Shown: positions 8,302 to 17,462, numbered from the stretch's first letter. The stretch is 38,308 nt of DNA from Aestuariibaculum suncheonense (GCF_014596935.1 NZ_JACVXC010000002.1:11615-49922), one strand, 5' to 3'. Program-made: numbers and translations. The notes: generated by a model from the sequence alone, not told the origin.

Positions 8302-9225
8302 ATGAACGAAATAAGATTATTTTCACCTGCTACGGTAGCCAATGTAGCCTGTGGTTTCGATGTTTTAGGCTTTTGTCTCGACAGTGTTGGCGACGAAATG
8401 GTAATCCGTAAAGTAGAACGAAAAGGGATTTACATTACACATGTTGAAGGTTTTGATTTGCCTTATAAAGCGGAAGAAAATGTAGCTGGTGTTTCTGCTT
8501 TAGCCATGTATGAAGCTATAAATGTAGACTTTGGGTTTGAAATTGAAATCTATAAAAACATTAAACCAGGAAGTGGTATTGGCAGCAGTGCTGCGAGCGC
8601 TGTGGGTAGTGTTTTTGGAATGAATGAACTTATAGGTCGTCCGTTTAACAAAACGCAATTAACCGAATTTGCAATTAAGGGTGAAGCTTTGGCTAGTAAA
8701 TGCGAACACGCCGACAACCTTGCTCCTGCTATGTTTGGCGGCTTTACATTGGTAAAAAGCATCAGTCCGTTAGAGATACTAGAAATCCCGTCACCGGAAA
8801 ATTTATACGCCACCATTATTCATCCGCAAATTGAAATTAAAACCTCAGAAGCACGTGCCATTCTGCCTAAAGAGGTCTCTTTAAGCAACGCGATTACACA
8901 GTGGGCTAACTTCGGAAGTCTAATTCATGCCTTACACACCAGCGATTTCGGATTAATACAGCGGTCTTTAAACGATGTGATTGTTGAGCCATACAGAAGT
9001 CAACTAATACCTCATTACAAAGAGGTGAAACGAGCTGCCATTGAAGCTGGTGCCTTAGGTGCTGGAATTTCTGGCTCAGGTCCTTCGATATTTTCATTAT
9101 GTCATGGACAAGAAACCGCTGAAAGAGTTAAAGAAGCGATGCGTCAGGTCTATTCTAAAACAAACATCGATTTCGATATTCACGTTACTAAAATTAACAC
9201 CAGCGGAATAAAGGTATTACATTAA
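8302..9225 (+). CDS. thrB: Homoserine kinase
   Basis: A GHMP-family kinase that phosphorylates homoserine for threonine synthesis. It has the N-terminal FSPATVANVACGFDVLG and the ATP-binding loop PGSGIGSSAASA (about residues 89-100). The GHMP C-terminal GAGISGSGPSIF loop is also present. The frame is open from an ATG at 8236, but the 22 extra residues do not resemble the family, and ATG at 8302 gives 307 residues, close to the 309 of E. coli ThrB; I therefore place the start at 8302. It lies 95 nt after thrA from this start and 25 nt before thrC, consistent with one operon. Confidence 0.94.
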   Translation: MNEIRLFSPATVANVACGFDVLGFCLDSVGDEMVIRKVERKGIYITHVEGFDLPYKAEENVAGVSALAMYEAINVDFGFEIEIYKNIKPGSGIGSSAASAVGSVFGMNELIGRPFNKTQLTEFAIKGEALASKCEHADNLAPAMFGGFTLVKSISPLEILEIPSPENLYATIIHPQIEIKTSEARAILPKEVSLSNAITQWANFGSLIHALHTSDFGLIQRSLNDVIVEPYRSQLIPHYKEVKRAAIEAGALGAGISGSGPSIFSLCHGQETAERVKEAMRQVYSKTNIDFDIHVTKINTSGIKVLH

Positions 9226-9250
9226 CTATTCTTCATTACTTGATAATAAA

Positions 9251-10543
9251 ATGAACTATTACTCATTAAACCAACAAGCACCAAACACATCTTTTAAAGA
9301 TGCTGTCATAAAAGGATTAGCTCCTGATAAAGGCTTATATTTTCCAGAAAACATTACGACACTTCCTCAGTCATTTTTCGATAATATTGATGGTTTATCG
9401 TATTCAGAAATAGCGTTTGAAGCGATTAAACAATTCGTCTCACCTGAAATTCCGGAAGACACTTTAAAAACCATAGTTGAAGAAACGTTGTCTTTTGACT
9501 TTCCTGTGGTAAAATTAAATGACCGTATTTCAACTTTGGAACTTTTCCATGGACCAACCATGGCATTTAAGGATGTTGGTGCCCGCTTTATGGCGCGTTG
9601 TTTAGGATATTTTAACCAGAATAACGATAAAGAAGTAACGGTTTTAGTTGCGACTTCGGGTGATACTGGTGGCGCGGTAGCCAATGGTTTTTTGGGTGTA
9701 AAAGGAGTGAATGTGGTTATTCTCTACCCTAGCGGAAAAGTGAGTAACATTCAAGAAATGCAATTAACCACACTTGGGCAAAATATTAAAGCTCTAGAAG
9801 TTAACGGCACTTTTGATGATTGTCAAGCCATGGTGAAAACCGCTTTCCTTGATGAAAGTTTAACAAGCAAAATGCAATTAACATCGGCTAATTCGATTAA
9901 TGTGGCTCGTTGGTTGCCACAATTGTTTTATTTTATGTTTGCTTACAAGCAACTACATAAACAATTTAAAGATATTGTATTTTCAGTGCCAAGTGGAAAT
10001 TTTGGTAATATATGTGCAGGTATGATGGCGCAACAATTAGGTTTGCCTATAAAACATTTTGTTGCTTCAAATAATGCGAATAATGTGGTGACTAGATATT
10101 TAATAACAAAGTTATATGAGCCAAAACCATCTATTCAAACCATAAGTAATGCCATGGATGTTGGGGCGCCAAGTAATTTTATCCGTATTCAAGAGATTTA
10201 TAAAAACGATTTTGAGCAACTAAAAGACAACTTATCGTCATTCAGCTATTCTGATGCCGAAACTAAGGAGGCCATGCTGGAAATGTATAACGATTTTAAC
10301 TATATTGCCGATCCGCATGGTGCTGTAGGATATTTAGGCTGTAAAGATTATTTAGAAAAAAATCCAGATGCCCATTGTGTGTTTTTAGAAACAGCTCATC
10401 CTACTAAATTCTTAGATGTTGTGGAAGACGTTATTAAAGTAAAGCAGCCTTTACCAGAACAAATTAAAGCTGTGATGAATAAAGAGAAAACATCAACAAT
10501 CATTTCAACTTATGAGGATTTAAAAGACTTCCTTTTAAAGTAA
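9251..10543 (+). CDS. thrC: Threonine synthase
   Basis: A PLP enzyme of 430 residues converting O-phosphohomoserine to threonine. The N-terminal region (YSLNQQAPNTSFKDAVIKGL) and LAPDKGLYFP are typical. The PLP lysine is in HGPTMAFKDVGARF, at Lys107, and the phosphate-binding loop is ATSGDTGGAVA. The length matches the E. coli-like class. It is the last gene of the thr operon: its stop codon sits inside the left arm of the terminator that follows. Confidence 0.96.
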   Translation: MNYYSLNQQAPNTSFKDAVIKGLAPDKGLYFPENITTLPQSFFDNIDGLSYSEIAFEAIKQFVSPEIPEDTLKTIVEETLSFDFPVVKLNDRISTLELFHGPTMAFKDVGARFMARCLGYFNQNNDKEVTVLVATSGDTGGAVANGFLGVKGVNVVILYPSGKVSNIQEMQLTTLGQNIKALEVNGTFDDCQAMVKTAFLDESLTSKMQLTSANSINVARWLPQLFYFMFAYKQLHKQFKDIVFSVPSGNFGNICAGMMAQQLGLPIKHFVASNNANNVVTRYLITKLYEPKPSIQTISNAMDVGAPSNFIRIQEIYKNDFEQLKDNLSSFSYSDAETKEAMLEMYNDFNYIADPHGAVGYLGCKDYLEKNPDAHCVFLETAHPTKFLDVVEDVIKVKQPLPEQIKAVMNKEKTSTIISTYEDLKDFLLK

Positions 10544-10589
10544 CATTAAAAAAAGCGTTTCAAGATTGAAACGCTTTTTTTAATGTTAC
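10540..10589 (+). terminator. Terminator of the thr operon
   Basis: A perfect 24-bp inverted repeat (10540-10563/10566-10589) has the core AAAGCGTTTCAA/TTGAAACGCTTT and a T tract. The thrC stop codon at 10541-10543 is part of the stem. The core is nearly the same as in the terminator at 12305-12336. Confidence 0.93.
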
Positions 10590-10661
10590 TTTATAATTCC
10601 TTTGAATGTTTATATTTACAGCTCAAAACAAAACTTTCAAATTCACCTCGTAAAATCAACT

Positions 10662-12299
10662 ATGAATTTTAAACATGTTTCCGCTTTAATTATTAGCATT
10701 TCGTTAGCCGTTTCCTGTGCTAACACAGAAAAAAAACAAAACAAACTTAAAACAGCCTCAAAACGACCGAACATTATTTTTATAATGTCTGATGATCACG
10801 CCTATCAAGCTATTAGTGCTTATAGTGATAAATTAACAACAACTCCTAATATCGACAGAATTGCCAACGATGGTATTCTGTTTACCAATGCGTCAGTTAC
10901 CAATTCTATCTGTGCACCATCGAGAGCTACCATTCTTACTGGTAAGCACACTCATATTAACGGAAAAATAGATAACCTATCGCCTTTCGACACTACTCAG
11001 GTTACCTTTCCGCAACTATTTCAAAAAGCCGGCTATCAAACTGCGATGTTTGGAAAGCTTCACTTTGGAAATAACCCTAAAGGTGTCGATGAATTTATGA
11101 TACTTCCCGGACAAGGGAATTATATTAATCCAGATTTCATTACCACAACTGGTGAAATCGTCAATAAAAAAGGCTACGCGACCGATATTATTACCGATAT
11201 GTCTATTGAATGGATGGATAAAAAGCGAGATACTACTAAACCGTTCCTTTTAATGTATCTTCACAAAGCACCACATCGTGCCTGGTGGCCAACGCCTGAA
11301 AAGTTTGATGCGTATTCTAAAATGACATTTCCTGAACCTGAATCTCTTTTCGACAATTATAATACCAGAGGTACGGCTGCCAAGACCGCTGAAATGAATA
11401 TTTTAAAACACATGTTGTTATCTTATGACTGTAAAGTGCTTCCTGAGATTTTAGATGACATGGGTATTGAAACTGAGAAAAGAAATAAGGGCATGTTCAA
11501 TCATGGTGATTTTTCTCGTATGGACGATATTCAAAAAGGTCTATATATACCAACTTTAAATGCGATAAATGAAGATTTTAAAGCTAACTGGTCTACTATG
11601 AATGATGAAGAGAAAATGCGATGGAAATATCAACGCTATATGCAGGATTATTTAGCCTGTATTTCTAGTGTTGACGATAATATTGGTCGCGTTTTAGACT
11701 ATTTAAAGGAAAAGAAACTAGAAGATAATACTATTGTAGTTTACACGTCAGATCAAGGCTTCTATTTAGGTGAACACGGTTGGTTCGATAAACGTTTTAT
11801 GTATAACGAATCGTTTAGAACACCTTTAATGATTAAATGGCCAAACCAAATTAAGCCAGGTATAACCAGCGACGAAATGGTTCAGAACTTAGATTTTGCC
11901 CAAACCTTTTTAGAAGCTGCCGGAATTGCTATTCCTGACGATATGCAAGGCGAAAGTTTAATGCCTCTGCTAACCGGTAAAACTGAGAAATGGACACGCG
12001 ATGGTGTATATTATCATTATTACGAATACCCGGCAGAGCACGCTGTGAAACGTCATTATGGTATTGCGACTAAAAAATTCAAACTCATTCATTTCTATTA
12101 CGACGTTGATGAATGGGAATTATACGATCTCAAAAATGATCCACATGAAATGAATAACGTTTACGACAACCCTGAATATGCCGTAATCGTCACAAAACTG
12201 AAGAATGAATTAGCTGATATGCGAGTGAAATATAAAGACTCGCCTGAATTAGATCAAAAATTCATAGACCGATATAAAGAAAACAGAAATCATCATTAA
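10662..12299 (+). CDS. Sulfatase, S1 family, lipoprotein
   Basis: A formylglycine-dependent arylsulfatase-fold enzyme. The signature CAPSRATILTGK starts at Cys84, the residue converted to formylglycine; the upstream metal-binding strand is IIFIMSDDHAYQA. Later motifs include HKAPHRAWWP and TSDQGFYLGEHGWFDKR. The pattern resembles N-acetylglucosamine-6-sulfatase-like S1 enzymes, from memory only, so substrate is uncertain. The frame opens at 10602, but ATG at 10662 places a lipobox (LAVSC) correctly, giving 545 residues and an envelope lipoprotein. It stands alone: no SusC/SusD, glycosidase or sulfatase-maturing enzyme is nearby. Confidence 0.92.
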   Translation: MNFKHVSALIISISLAVSCANTEKKQNKLKTASKRPNIIFIMSDDHAYQAISAYSDKLTTTPNIDRIANDGILFTNASVTNSICAPSRATILTGKHTHINGKIDNLSPFDTTQVTFPQLFQKAGYQTAMFGKLHFGNNPKGVDEFMILPGQGNYINPDFITTTGEIVNKKGYATDIITDMSIEWMDKKRDTTKPFLLMYLHKAPHRAWWPTPEKFDAYSKMTFPEPESLFDNYNTRGTAAKTAEMNILKHMLLSYDCKVLPEILDDMGIETEKRNKGMFNHGDFSRMDDIQKGLYIPTLNAINEDFKANWSTMNDEEKMRWKYQRYMQDYLACISSVDDNIGRVLDYLKEKKLEDNTIVVYTSDQGFYLGEHGWFDKRFMYNESFRTPLMIKWPNQIKPGITSDEMVQNLDFAQTFLEAAGIAIPDDMQGESLMPLLTGKTEKWTRDGVYYHYYEYPAEHAVKRHYGIATKKFKLIHFYYDVDEWELYDLKNDPHEMNNVYDNPEYAVIVTKLKNELADMRVKYKDSPELDQKFIDRYKENRNHH

Positions 12300-12304
12300 T
12301 TCTC

Positions 12305-12336
12305 AAAAAGCGTTTCAAAATTGAAACGCTTTTTTT
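12305..12336 (+). terminator. Terminator after the sulfatase gene
   Basis: A 14-bp perfect stem (12305-12318/12321-12334) is followed by a T tract to 12336. The core AAAGCGTTTCAA/TTGAAACGCTTT repeats that of the thr terminator at 10540-10589. Confidence 0.93.
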
Positions 12337-12461
12337 ATTGAAGGAAATAACTCGTAAATTTATTATCTCAAACTTCAATTATAAAATACCATTAAGACTA
12401 ACTTGGAAACCAGCCTGAATAATAATTACGTATTCTATCTGGTAGTTAAAAATATTAATGC

Positions 12462-13022
12462 ATGAAAACAGAAAAGGAAAAAATGCTTGCCGGTGAGCCT
12501 TTCGATGCCCATTGCAAAGAAATGATTGGCATCAGAACCAAAATAAAACATATTTTGCACAAACTCAATGTTACGGAATACTATACCGATAAATTTCAGG
12601 ACACGATTAATGAATTGTGTCCGAACTCCGCTAAAAACATACATTTAGAACCACCATTTTATTGCGATTATGGTGAAAACATTTTTGCTGGTGATGGCGT
12701 ATTTATCAACTTTGGCGCTGTCATCCTTGATGGTGCAAAAGTCTCTATAGGCAGAAAGACATTAATTGCTCCGGGTGTTCACATTTACACGGCTCGACAT
12801 CCGCTTAATATTAAAGACCGTCGTGTTTGGGAAGATGTTAGACCGGTTACCATTGGAGAAGAATGCTGGATTGGTGGGCAGGCCACTATTTGTCCTGGTG
12901 TAACTATTGGAGACCGCTCTGTAATTGGTGCTGGTTCTGTTGTCACTAAAGATATTCCCTCCGATTGTTTAGCTGTAGGAAATCCGGCGCGCGTTATCAA
13001 AAAATTGAATCAGGAGGAATAA
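12462..13022 (+). CDS. Maltose/galactoside O-acetyltransferase-like enzyme (left-handed beta-helix)
   Basis: This 186-residue protein has the Mac-type N-terminal helical segment (KEKMLAGEPFDAHCKEM), then hexapeptide repeats forming a left-handed beta-helix, and the GNPARVIK ending of LacA/Maa acetyltransferases. The catalytic histidine is in YTARHPL, at His113, matching His115 of LacA. Family knowledge: acetyl-CoA-dependent acetylation of a sugar hydroxyl. The acceptor here cannot be told. It is a single gene after the sulfatase terminator; no clear promoter was found. Confidence 0.92.
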   Translation: MKTEKEKMLAGEPFDAHCKEMIGIRTKIKHILHKLNVTEYYTDKFQDTINELCPNSAKNIHLEPPFYCDYGENIFAGDGVFINFGAVILDGAKVSIGRKTLIAPGVHIYTARHPLNIKDRRVWEDVRPVTIGEECWIGGQATICPGVTIGDRSVIGAGSVVTKDIPSDCLAVGNPARVIKKLNQEE

Positions 13023-13103
13023 TTTATTGCTCAGTTACGCTATCTCTACATTTCTTAAGTTCTTTTTAACTGTATATAAAATCAGCGATCTATAAAATTT
13101 CAA

Positions 13104-13111
13104 TACATTTG
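13104..13111 (+). promoter_or_regulatory. -7 element of the gcvT promoter
   Basis: TACATTTG fits TAnnTTTG exactly and lies 25 nt before the gcvT ATG. A -33 TTG at the usual spacing was not seen. Confidence 0.5.
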
Positions 13112-13136
13112 CGTCACAAACTAAAATAATACGCAA

Positions 13137-14219
13137 ATGAAAAACACAGCCTTAACAGAAACTCACATTGCACTGGGCGCAAAAATGGTTCCTTTTGCAG
13201 GGTATAACATGCCTGTACAATACGAAGGAGTAAATATTGAACACGAAACCGTAAGAAACGCTGTAGGTGTTTTTGATGTGTCGCACATGGGTGAGTTTTT
13301 AATTGAAGGTGAACATGCATTGGCTTTAATTCAAAAAGTATCGACTAACGATGCTTCTAAATTAACCATTGGAAAAGCACAATATAGCTGCATGCCTAAC
13401 GATAATGGTGGTATTGTAGACGATTTAATTATATACAAAATAAAAGACGAACAATACTTATTAGTCGTTAATGCAAGCAATATAGAAAAGGACTGGAACT
13501 GGATTCAGTCTAAAAATGATGTAGGTGCTGAGATGCGTAATCTAAGTGATGAATACTCGTTATTAGCCATTCAAGGACCAAAAGCTATTGAAGCTATGCA
13601 AAGCTTAACAAGTCACGATTTATCGGCTATTAAATTCTACGCTTTTGAAATTGGAAATTTTGCAGGTATCGAAAATGTAATCATTTCAGCAACCGGTTAT
13701 ACTGGAAGTGGCGGATTCGAAATTTATGTAAAGAATGACGATGCACAACAAGTTTGGGATAAAGTATTTGAAGCTGGTGCCGATTTCGGAATTAAACCTA
13801 TTGGTTTAGCTGCTCGTGACACGCTTCGTTTAGAAATGGGTTACTGTCTTTACGGAAACGATATCGACGACACCACGTCTCCTATTGAAGCTGGTTTAGG
13901 CTGGATTACAAAATTCACAAAAGACTTCACCAATTCTGAAGCTTTAAAAGCACAAAAAGAAAACGGTGTAACTCGCAAATTAGTGGCTTTCGAATTAGAC
14001 GAACGTGGTATTCCGCGTCAAGGCTACGATATTGTTGATGCAGGGGGTAATAAAATTGGAAATGTAACTTCAGGAACTATGTCTCCTACTTTAGGAAAAG
14101 GTATTGGTTTAGGTTATGTGCCCACTGAATTAAGTGCTTTAGATAGCAAAATTCATATCCAGATTCGTAAAAATGCCATTCCAGCAACGGTTGTAAAACT
14201 TCCTTTCTATAAGGCATAA
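13137..14219 (+). CDS. gcvT: Aminomethyltransferase (glycine cleavage system T protein)
   Basis: A folate-dependent enzyme of 360 residues that takes the aminomethyl group from the H protein lipoyl arm to tetrahydrofolate, releasing ammonia. Typical motifs are the N-terminal [27 protein letters not shown] (47-53), [22 protein letters not shown] and [15 protein letters not shown]. The C-terminal barrel ends with [19 protein letters not shown]. No other gcv gene is near. It is followed 18 nt later by an epimerase-like gene, probably co-transcribed. Confidence 0.96.
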   Translation: MKNTALTETHIALGAKMVPFAGYNMPVQYEGVNIEHETVRNAVGVFDVSHMGEFLIEGEHALALIQKVSTNDASKLTIGKAQYSCMPNDNGGIVDDLIIYKIKDEQYLLVVNASNIEKDWNWIQSKNDVGAEMRNLSDEYSLLAIQGPKAIEAMQSLTSHDLSAIKFYAFEIGNFAGIENVIISATGYTGSGGFEIYVKNDDAQQVWDKVFEAGADFGIKPIGLAARDTLRLEMGYCLYGNDIDDTTSPIEAGLGWITKFTKDFTNSEALKAQKENGVTRKLVAFELDERGIPRQGYDIVDAGGNKIGNVTSGTMSPTLGKGIGLGYVPTELSALDSKIHIQIRKNAIPATVVKLPFYKA

Positions 14220-14237
14220 ACTTTAAATTCTATGTAA

Positions 14238-15074
14238 ATGAAACGGCTGCCGAACGACGAAAAACATAGAATACTAATATTAGGGGCTAGCGGCTTTTTA
14301 GGCAATGCAATCTATAAAGAGCTATGCCCCTATTTTAAAACCTTCGGCACCTACAACACTGAGAATAAACAGCTGGAAAAAAATCAGCATTTCTTTCAAT
14401 ATAATTTTGAAGAAGATGACGTTTACGAAATTCTCGATATTGTAAAACCAAGTATCATTATTTCTGCACTCCGAGGTGATTTTGCTGCACAGTTTATAGC
14501 GCATAAGCATGTTGCAGAATACATTAGTAATCACAAAACAAAATTCATCTTTTTATCATCGGCCAATGTGTTTGATGCTTACAGCAAATACCCTAGCTAC
14601 GAAGAAGATAAAACCCTTAGTAATAGTATTTACGGCCATTTCAAAATAAAAATTGAAAACATGCTCTTACGGCTTCCTAAAAAGAAAGTCACCATACTAA
14701 GATTACCAATGGTTTTCGGTCCTTATTCACCTAGAATTAAAGAAATTGCACAACTTATTAACGATAAAGAACCTGTTGAAATATTTCCTAATTTAATAAT
14801 GAATGTGACCACCCATACCAAGGTCACACAACAAATTCATTATATCATCAACCGAAACAAATCAGGTATATTTCACTCAGGAAGCACCGATTTAGTGCAT
14901 CATGATGAATTTATTCGAGACCTTATAAAAGTGTCCGGTTTCAACAAAGCCATTTACAAACGCGTTTATACCACAAACGACGACCGGTATTTAGCGGTTT
15001 TACCTAAATATAATATGCTACCAAAAAACCTGCAATTGCTAAGTCAGGAAATTTTAACAGAATTGGAAATATAA
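14238..15074 (+). CDS. NAD-dependent epimerase / RmlD-like sugar reductase
   Basis: An extended short-chain dehydrogenase of 278 residues. The Rossmann motif is GASGFLG at residues 16-22; the catalytic triad candidates are Ser in FLSSANVF and Tyr132/Lys136 in YGHFK. The size and LRLPMVFGPYSPR resemble dTDP-4-dehydrorhamnose reductase-type (RmlD substrate-binding) proteins, but no nucleotide-sugar genes are adjacent. It could equally be an NAD-dependent epimerase of another substrate. It lies just downstream of gcvT. Confidence 0.8.
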   Translation: MKRLPNDEKHRILILGASGFLGNAIYKELCPYFKTFGTYNTENKQLEKNQHFFQYNFEEDDVYEILDIVKPSIIISALRGDFAAQFIAHKHVAEYISNHKTKFIFLSSANVFDAYSKYPSYEEDKTLSNSIYGHFKIKIENMLLRLPKKKVTILRLPMVFGPYSPRIKEIAQLINDKEPVEIFPNLIMNVTTHTKVTQQIHYIINRNKSGIFHSGSTDLVHHDEFIRDLIKVSGFNKAIYKRVYTTNDDRYLAVLPKYNMLPKNLQLLSQEILTELEI

Positions 15075-15138
15075 TTGATTTTACAATTCGAAATTAGTAC
15101 ATTGTAGTTAATTATAACCCTTTTAAAACTCACAGATT

Positions 15139-15435
15139 ATGAGCAAATTATCAGAACAAGATATTGAAAAACGTTTATTGTCGTTACCAGAATGGGACTA
15201 TTATGACGATGCTATTCACGCCGAATTTGAATTCGAAAACTTTAAAGACTGTTTCAGTGCCATGAGCCGTATCGCTTTTGAGTGCGAAGCCTTAAACCAT
15301 CACCCAGACTGGTCTAACACTTACAACGTGCTAACCATTTCACTGTCTACCCATTCAGCACATGGCGTAACCGAAAAGGATTTCGCTTTAGCAAAAGCCA
15401 TTGAAGCCATTGTTGAACCGGAAGACGAAGAATAA
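15139..15435 (+). CDS. phhB: Pterin-4a-carbinolamine dehydratase
   Basis: A 98-residue protein of the PCD/DCoH family, which dehydrates 4a-hydroxytetrahydropterin in pterin cofactor recycling. The catalytic motif HHPDW is at residues 54-58, followed by YNVLTISLSTHSAHGVTEKD, with further conserved His at 72 and 75. It is full length for the family. No phenylalanine hydroxylase is in the window, so its partner reaction is unknown. Confidence 0.9.
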   Translation: MSKLSEQDIEKRLLSLPEWDYYDDAIHAEFEFENFKDCFSAMSRIAFECEALNHHPDWSNTYNVLTISLSTHSAHGVTEKDFALAKAIEAIVEPEDEE

Positions 15436-15483
15436 TACCTGAAACAATTTAAAACTGAAATGCACAAGCTTTACAGATTTTTT

Positions 15484-15491
15484 TAAATTTG
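15484..15491 (+). promoter_or_regulatory. -7 element of the yebC promoter
   Basis: TAAATTTG fits TAnnTTTG exactly and lies 73 nt before the ATG of the YebC-family gene, leaving a leader of about 65 nt. No -33 TTG at the expected distance. Confidence 0.45.
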
Positions 15492-15521
15492 CAGTCGAAG
15501 ATTAAAAAATAATAACCTTAA

Positions 15522-15545
15522 AAAGTCATTTCAAGAAATGGCTTT
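15522..15545 (+). promoter_or_regulatory. Hairpin in the yebC 5' leader
   Basis: AAAGTCATTT (15522-15531) pairs with AAATGGCTTT (15536-15545), a 10-bp stem with one G-U pair and a CAAG loop, 19 nt before the yebC start. No U tract follows, so it is not a clear terminator; a leader-RNA structure is possible. Confidence 0.45.
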
Positions 15546-15564
15546 CATATAAAGATTTTATAAT

Positions 15565-16284
15565 ATGGGAAGAGCTTTTGAATTTAGAAAAGCACGTAAA
15601 ATGAAACGCTGGTCAGCGATGAGTAAAGCGTTTACTCGCATTGGTAAAGATATCGTAATGGCTGTAAAAGAAGGCGGTCCTGATCCGGATAGTAACTCGC
15701 GTTTAAGAGCTGTTATTCAGAATGCCAAGTCGGTAAACATGCCAAAAGACAATATTGAGCGTGCCATTAAAAGAGCTTCAGATAAAAATCAAGGGGATTA
15801 TAAAGAAGTTATTTTTGAAGGCTATGCACCACATGGTATTGCGGTTTTAGTTGAAACAGCGACCGACAATAACACCAGAACGGTAGCTAACGTACGTAGT
15901 TATTTTAATAAATGCGACGGAAGTTTAGGAACTTCAGGTTCGGTAGTGTTTATGTTTGATCACACTTGTAATTTCAGAATTAACGCTGAAGGTTTAGATC
16001 CTGAAGAGTTAGAACTTGAATTTATCGATTTTGGTGCAGAAGAAGTATTCGCTGATGAAGACGGCATTTTAATCTACGCGCCTTTTGAAAACTTCGGAAC
16101 CATTCAAGCGGAATTAGAATCTCGTGGTATTGAAATTTTATCATCAGGTTTTGAGCGTATTCCTCAAGTCACCAAAGAACTTTCTGCCGAGCAAGCTGCC
16201 GATGTAGAAAAACTTTTAGAAAAACTGGAAGAAGACGATGACGTACAGAATGTGTACCATACCATGCAAGAAATAGAAGAGTAA
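15565..16284 (+). CDS. yebC: YebC/PmpR/TACO1-family protein
   Basis: This 239-residue protein has the family N-terminus (MGRAFEFRKARK, KRWSAMSKAFTRIGKDI) and the motif NMPKDNIERAIKRA. The strand EVIFEGYAPHGIAVLVE and the block NVRSYFNKCDGSLGTSGSVVFMF also match. Family members have been described as DNA-binding regulators and more recently as translation factors relieving ribosome stalls, including the mitochondrial homologue TACO1; which role applies here cannot be read from sequence. It is a single gene with its own promoter and terminator. Confidence 0.93.
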   Translation: MGRAFEFRKARKMKRWSAMSKAFTRIGKDIVMAVKEGGPDPDSNSRLRAVIQNAKSVNMPKDNIERAIKRASDKNQGDYKEVIFEGYAPHGIAVLVETATDNNTRTVANVRSYFNKCDGSLGTSGSVVFMFDHTCNFRINAEGLDPEELELEFIDFGAEEVFADEDGILIYAPFENFGTIQAELESRGIEILSSGFERIPQVTKELSAEQAADVEKLLEKLEEDDDVQNVYHTMQEIEE

Positions 16285-16302
16285 TTCTTCAATATAATTT
16301 AG

Positions 16303-16337
16303 AAAAGGCTATCATTAATTTTGATAGCCTTTTTATT
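16303..16337 (+). terminator. Terminator after yebC
   Basis: AAAAGGCTATCA (16303-16314) pairs with TGATAGCCTTTT (16322-16333) around a 7-nt loop, followed by more T. Confidence 0.9.
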
Positions 16338-16375
16338 TTACAATCATTCTTAACATAAAGATTATATTAGCAAGG

Positions 16376-16404
16376 TTTGTGTTTCCAAATAAATCTTAAT
16401 TTTA
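16376..16404 (+). promoter_or_regulatory. Possible promoter of the Gfo/Idh/MocA gene
   Basis: TTTG at 16376-16379, a 17-nt spacer and TAATTTTA at 16397-16404 (one mismatch to TAnnTTTG) lie 18 nt before the ATG. Confidence 0.35.
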
Positions 16405-16422
16405 GAAAGAAAATATACACAC

Positions 16423-17409
16423 ATGATAAAAAACAATACAGTTATTAAATGGGGTATTATTGGTTGTGGTGACGTTACCGAAGTGAAAAGTGGTCCGGCT
16501 TACAAACTCACCAAAGGTTTTGAATTGGTTGCCGTAATGCGCAGAAATGCAGACAAAGTTAAGGACTACGCTAAACGCCATCAAATTGAAAAATACTATA
16601 CCAATGCCGATGAACTAATTAATGACCCCGATATTGATGCTGTATATATTGCAACACCACCGGATTCGCATATGCACTACGCTTTAAAAGTAGCCGAAGC
16701 CGGTAAAATTTGCTGCATTGAAAAACCCATGGCACCAAGCTATCAGGAAAGTTTAACAATTTACAATGCCTTTAAAGACAAAAATATTCCGTTGTTTGTG
16801 GCATACTACAGACGCTCTTTACCTCGTTTCACTCAAATAAAAGAATGGATTGACAACAATGAAATTGGCGAGGTTCGACACATCAACTGGGAATTTAGCG
16901 CCCCTGCTTCCGTCTTAGATAAATCCGGTGAATACAACTGGCGCACCGATGCTGAAATTGCTCCTGGAGGCTATTTCGACGATTTGGCTAGTCATGGTCT
17001 TGATTTCTTTACATTCATATTAGGAAATATTAAAGAAGCCAAAGGCATCAGCGTTAATCAACAAAACAATTATTCAGCTAAAGATGCCATAACTGCTTGC
17101 TGGATTCACGAAAACAATATTACCGGTTCGGCATTTTGGAATTTCGATTGTAATGAACGCTTAGATAGAGTGAGCATTCACGGCAGTAAAGGTAGTATTG
17201 AATTTGCCGTTTTTCATGAAAAACCAATAAAACTAAAAAACGATAGAAATAAAGAAACTTTACATATCGAGCACCCGAAACATATTCAAATCTACCATGT
17301 AGAAGATATGCGAAATATGGTCTTAAAGAGCAATTTTACACATCCATCATTAGGGGTATCGGCTTTACACACCAGTTGGGTTATGGATAAAATTTTAGGT
17401 AATCTATAG
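16423..17409 (+). CDS. Gfo/Idh/MocA-family oxidoreductase
   Basis: An NAD(P)-dependent dehydrogenase of 328 residues acting on a sugar or related substrate. The Rossmann motif GIIGCGDV is at 11-18 and the EKP signature at 100-102 (Lys101 is the usual catalytic lysine). The GGYFDDLASHG motif supplies the Asp187/His191 pair. The C-terminal alpha/beta domain is complete. Substrate unknown; no sugar-utilisation genes flank it. Confidence 0.92.
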   Translation: MIKNNTVIKWGIIGCGDVTEVKSGPAYKLTKGFELVAVMRRNADKVKDYAKRHQIEKYYTNADELINDPDIDAVYIATPPDSHMHYALKVAEAGKICCIEKPMAPSYQESLTIYNAFKDKNIPLFVAYYRRSLPRFTQIKEWIDNNEIGEVRHINWEFSAPASVLDKSGEYNWRTDAEIAPGGYFDDLASHGLDFFTFILGNIKEAKGISVNQQNNYSAKDAITACWIHENNITGSAFWNFDCNERLDRVSIHGSKGSIEFAVFHEKPIKLKNDRNKETLHIEHPKHIQIYHVEDMRNMVLKSNFTHPSLGVSALHTSWVMDKILGNL

Positions 17410-17462
17410 CTTCTAATTATCCTAATTCACTGTTAAAAACTATTTTAACGTTTTTATAAGAA

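Noticed and set aside
10602-10661. Upstream start of the sulfatase adding 20 residues
   Set aside because: It would bury the lipoprotein signal peptide; ATG at 10662 gives a normal one.
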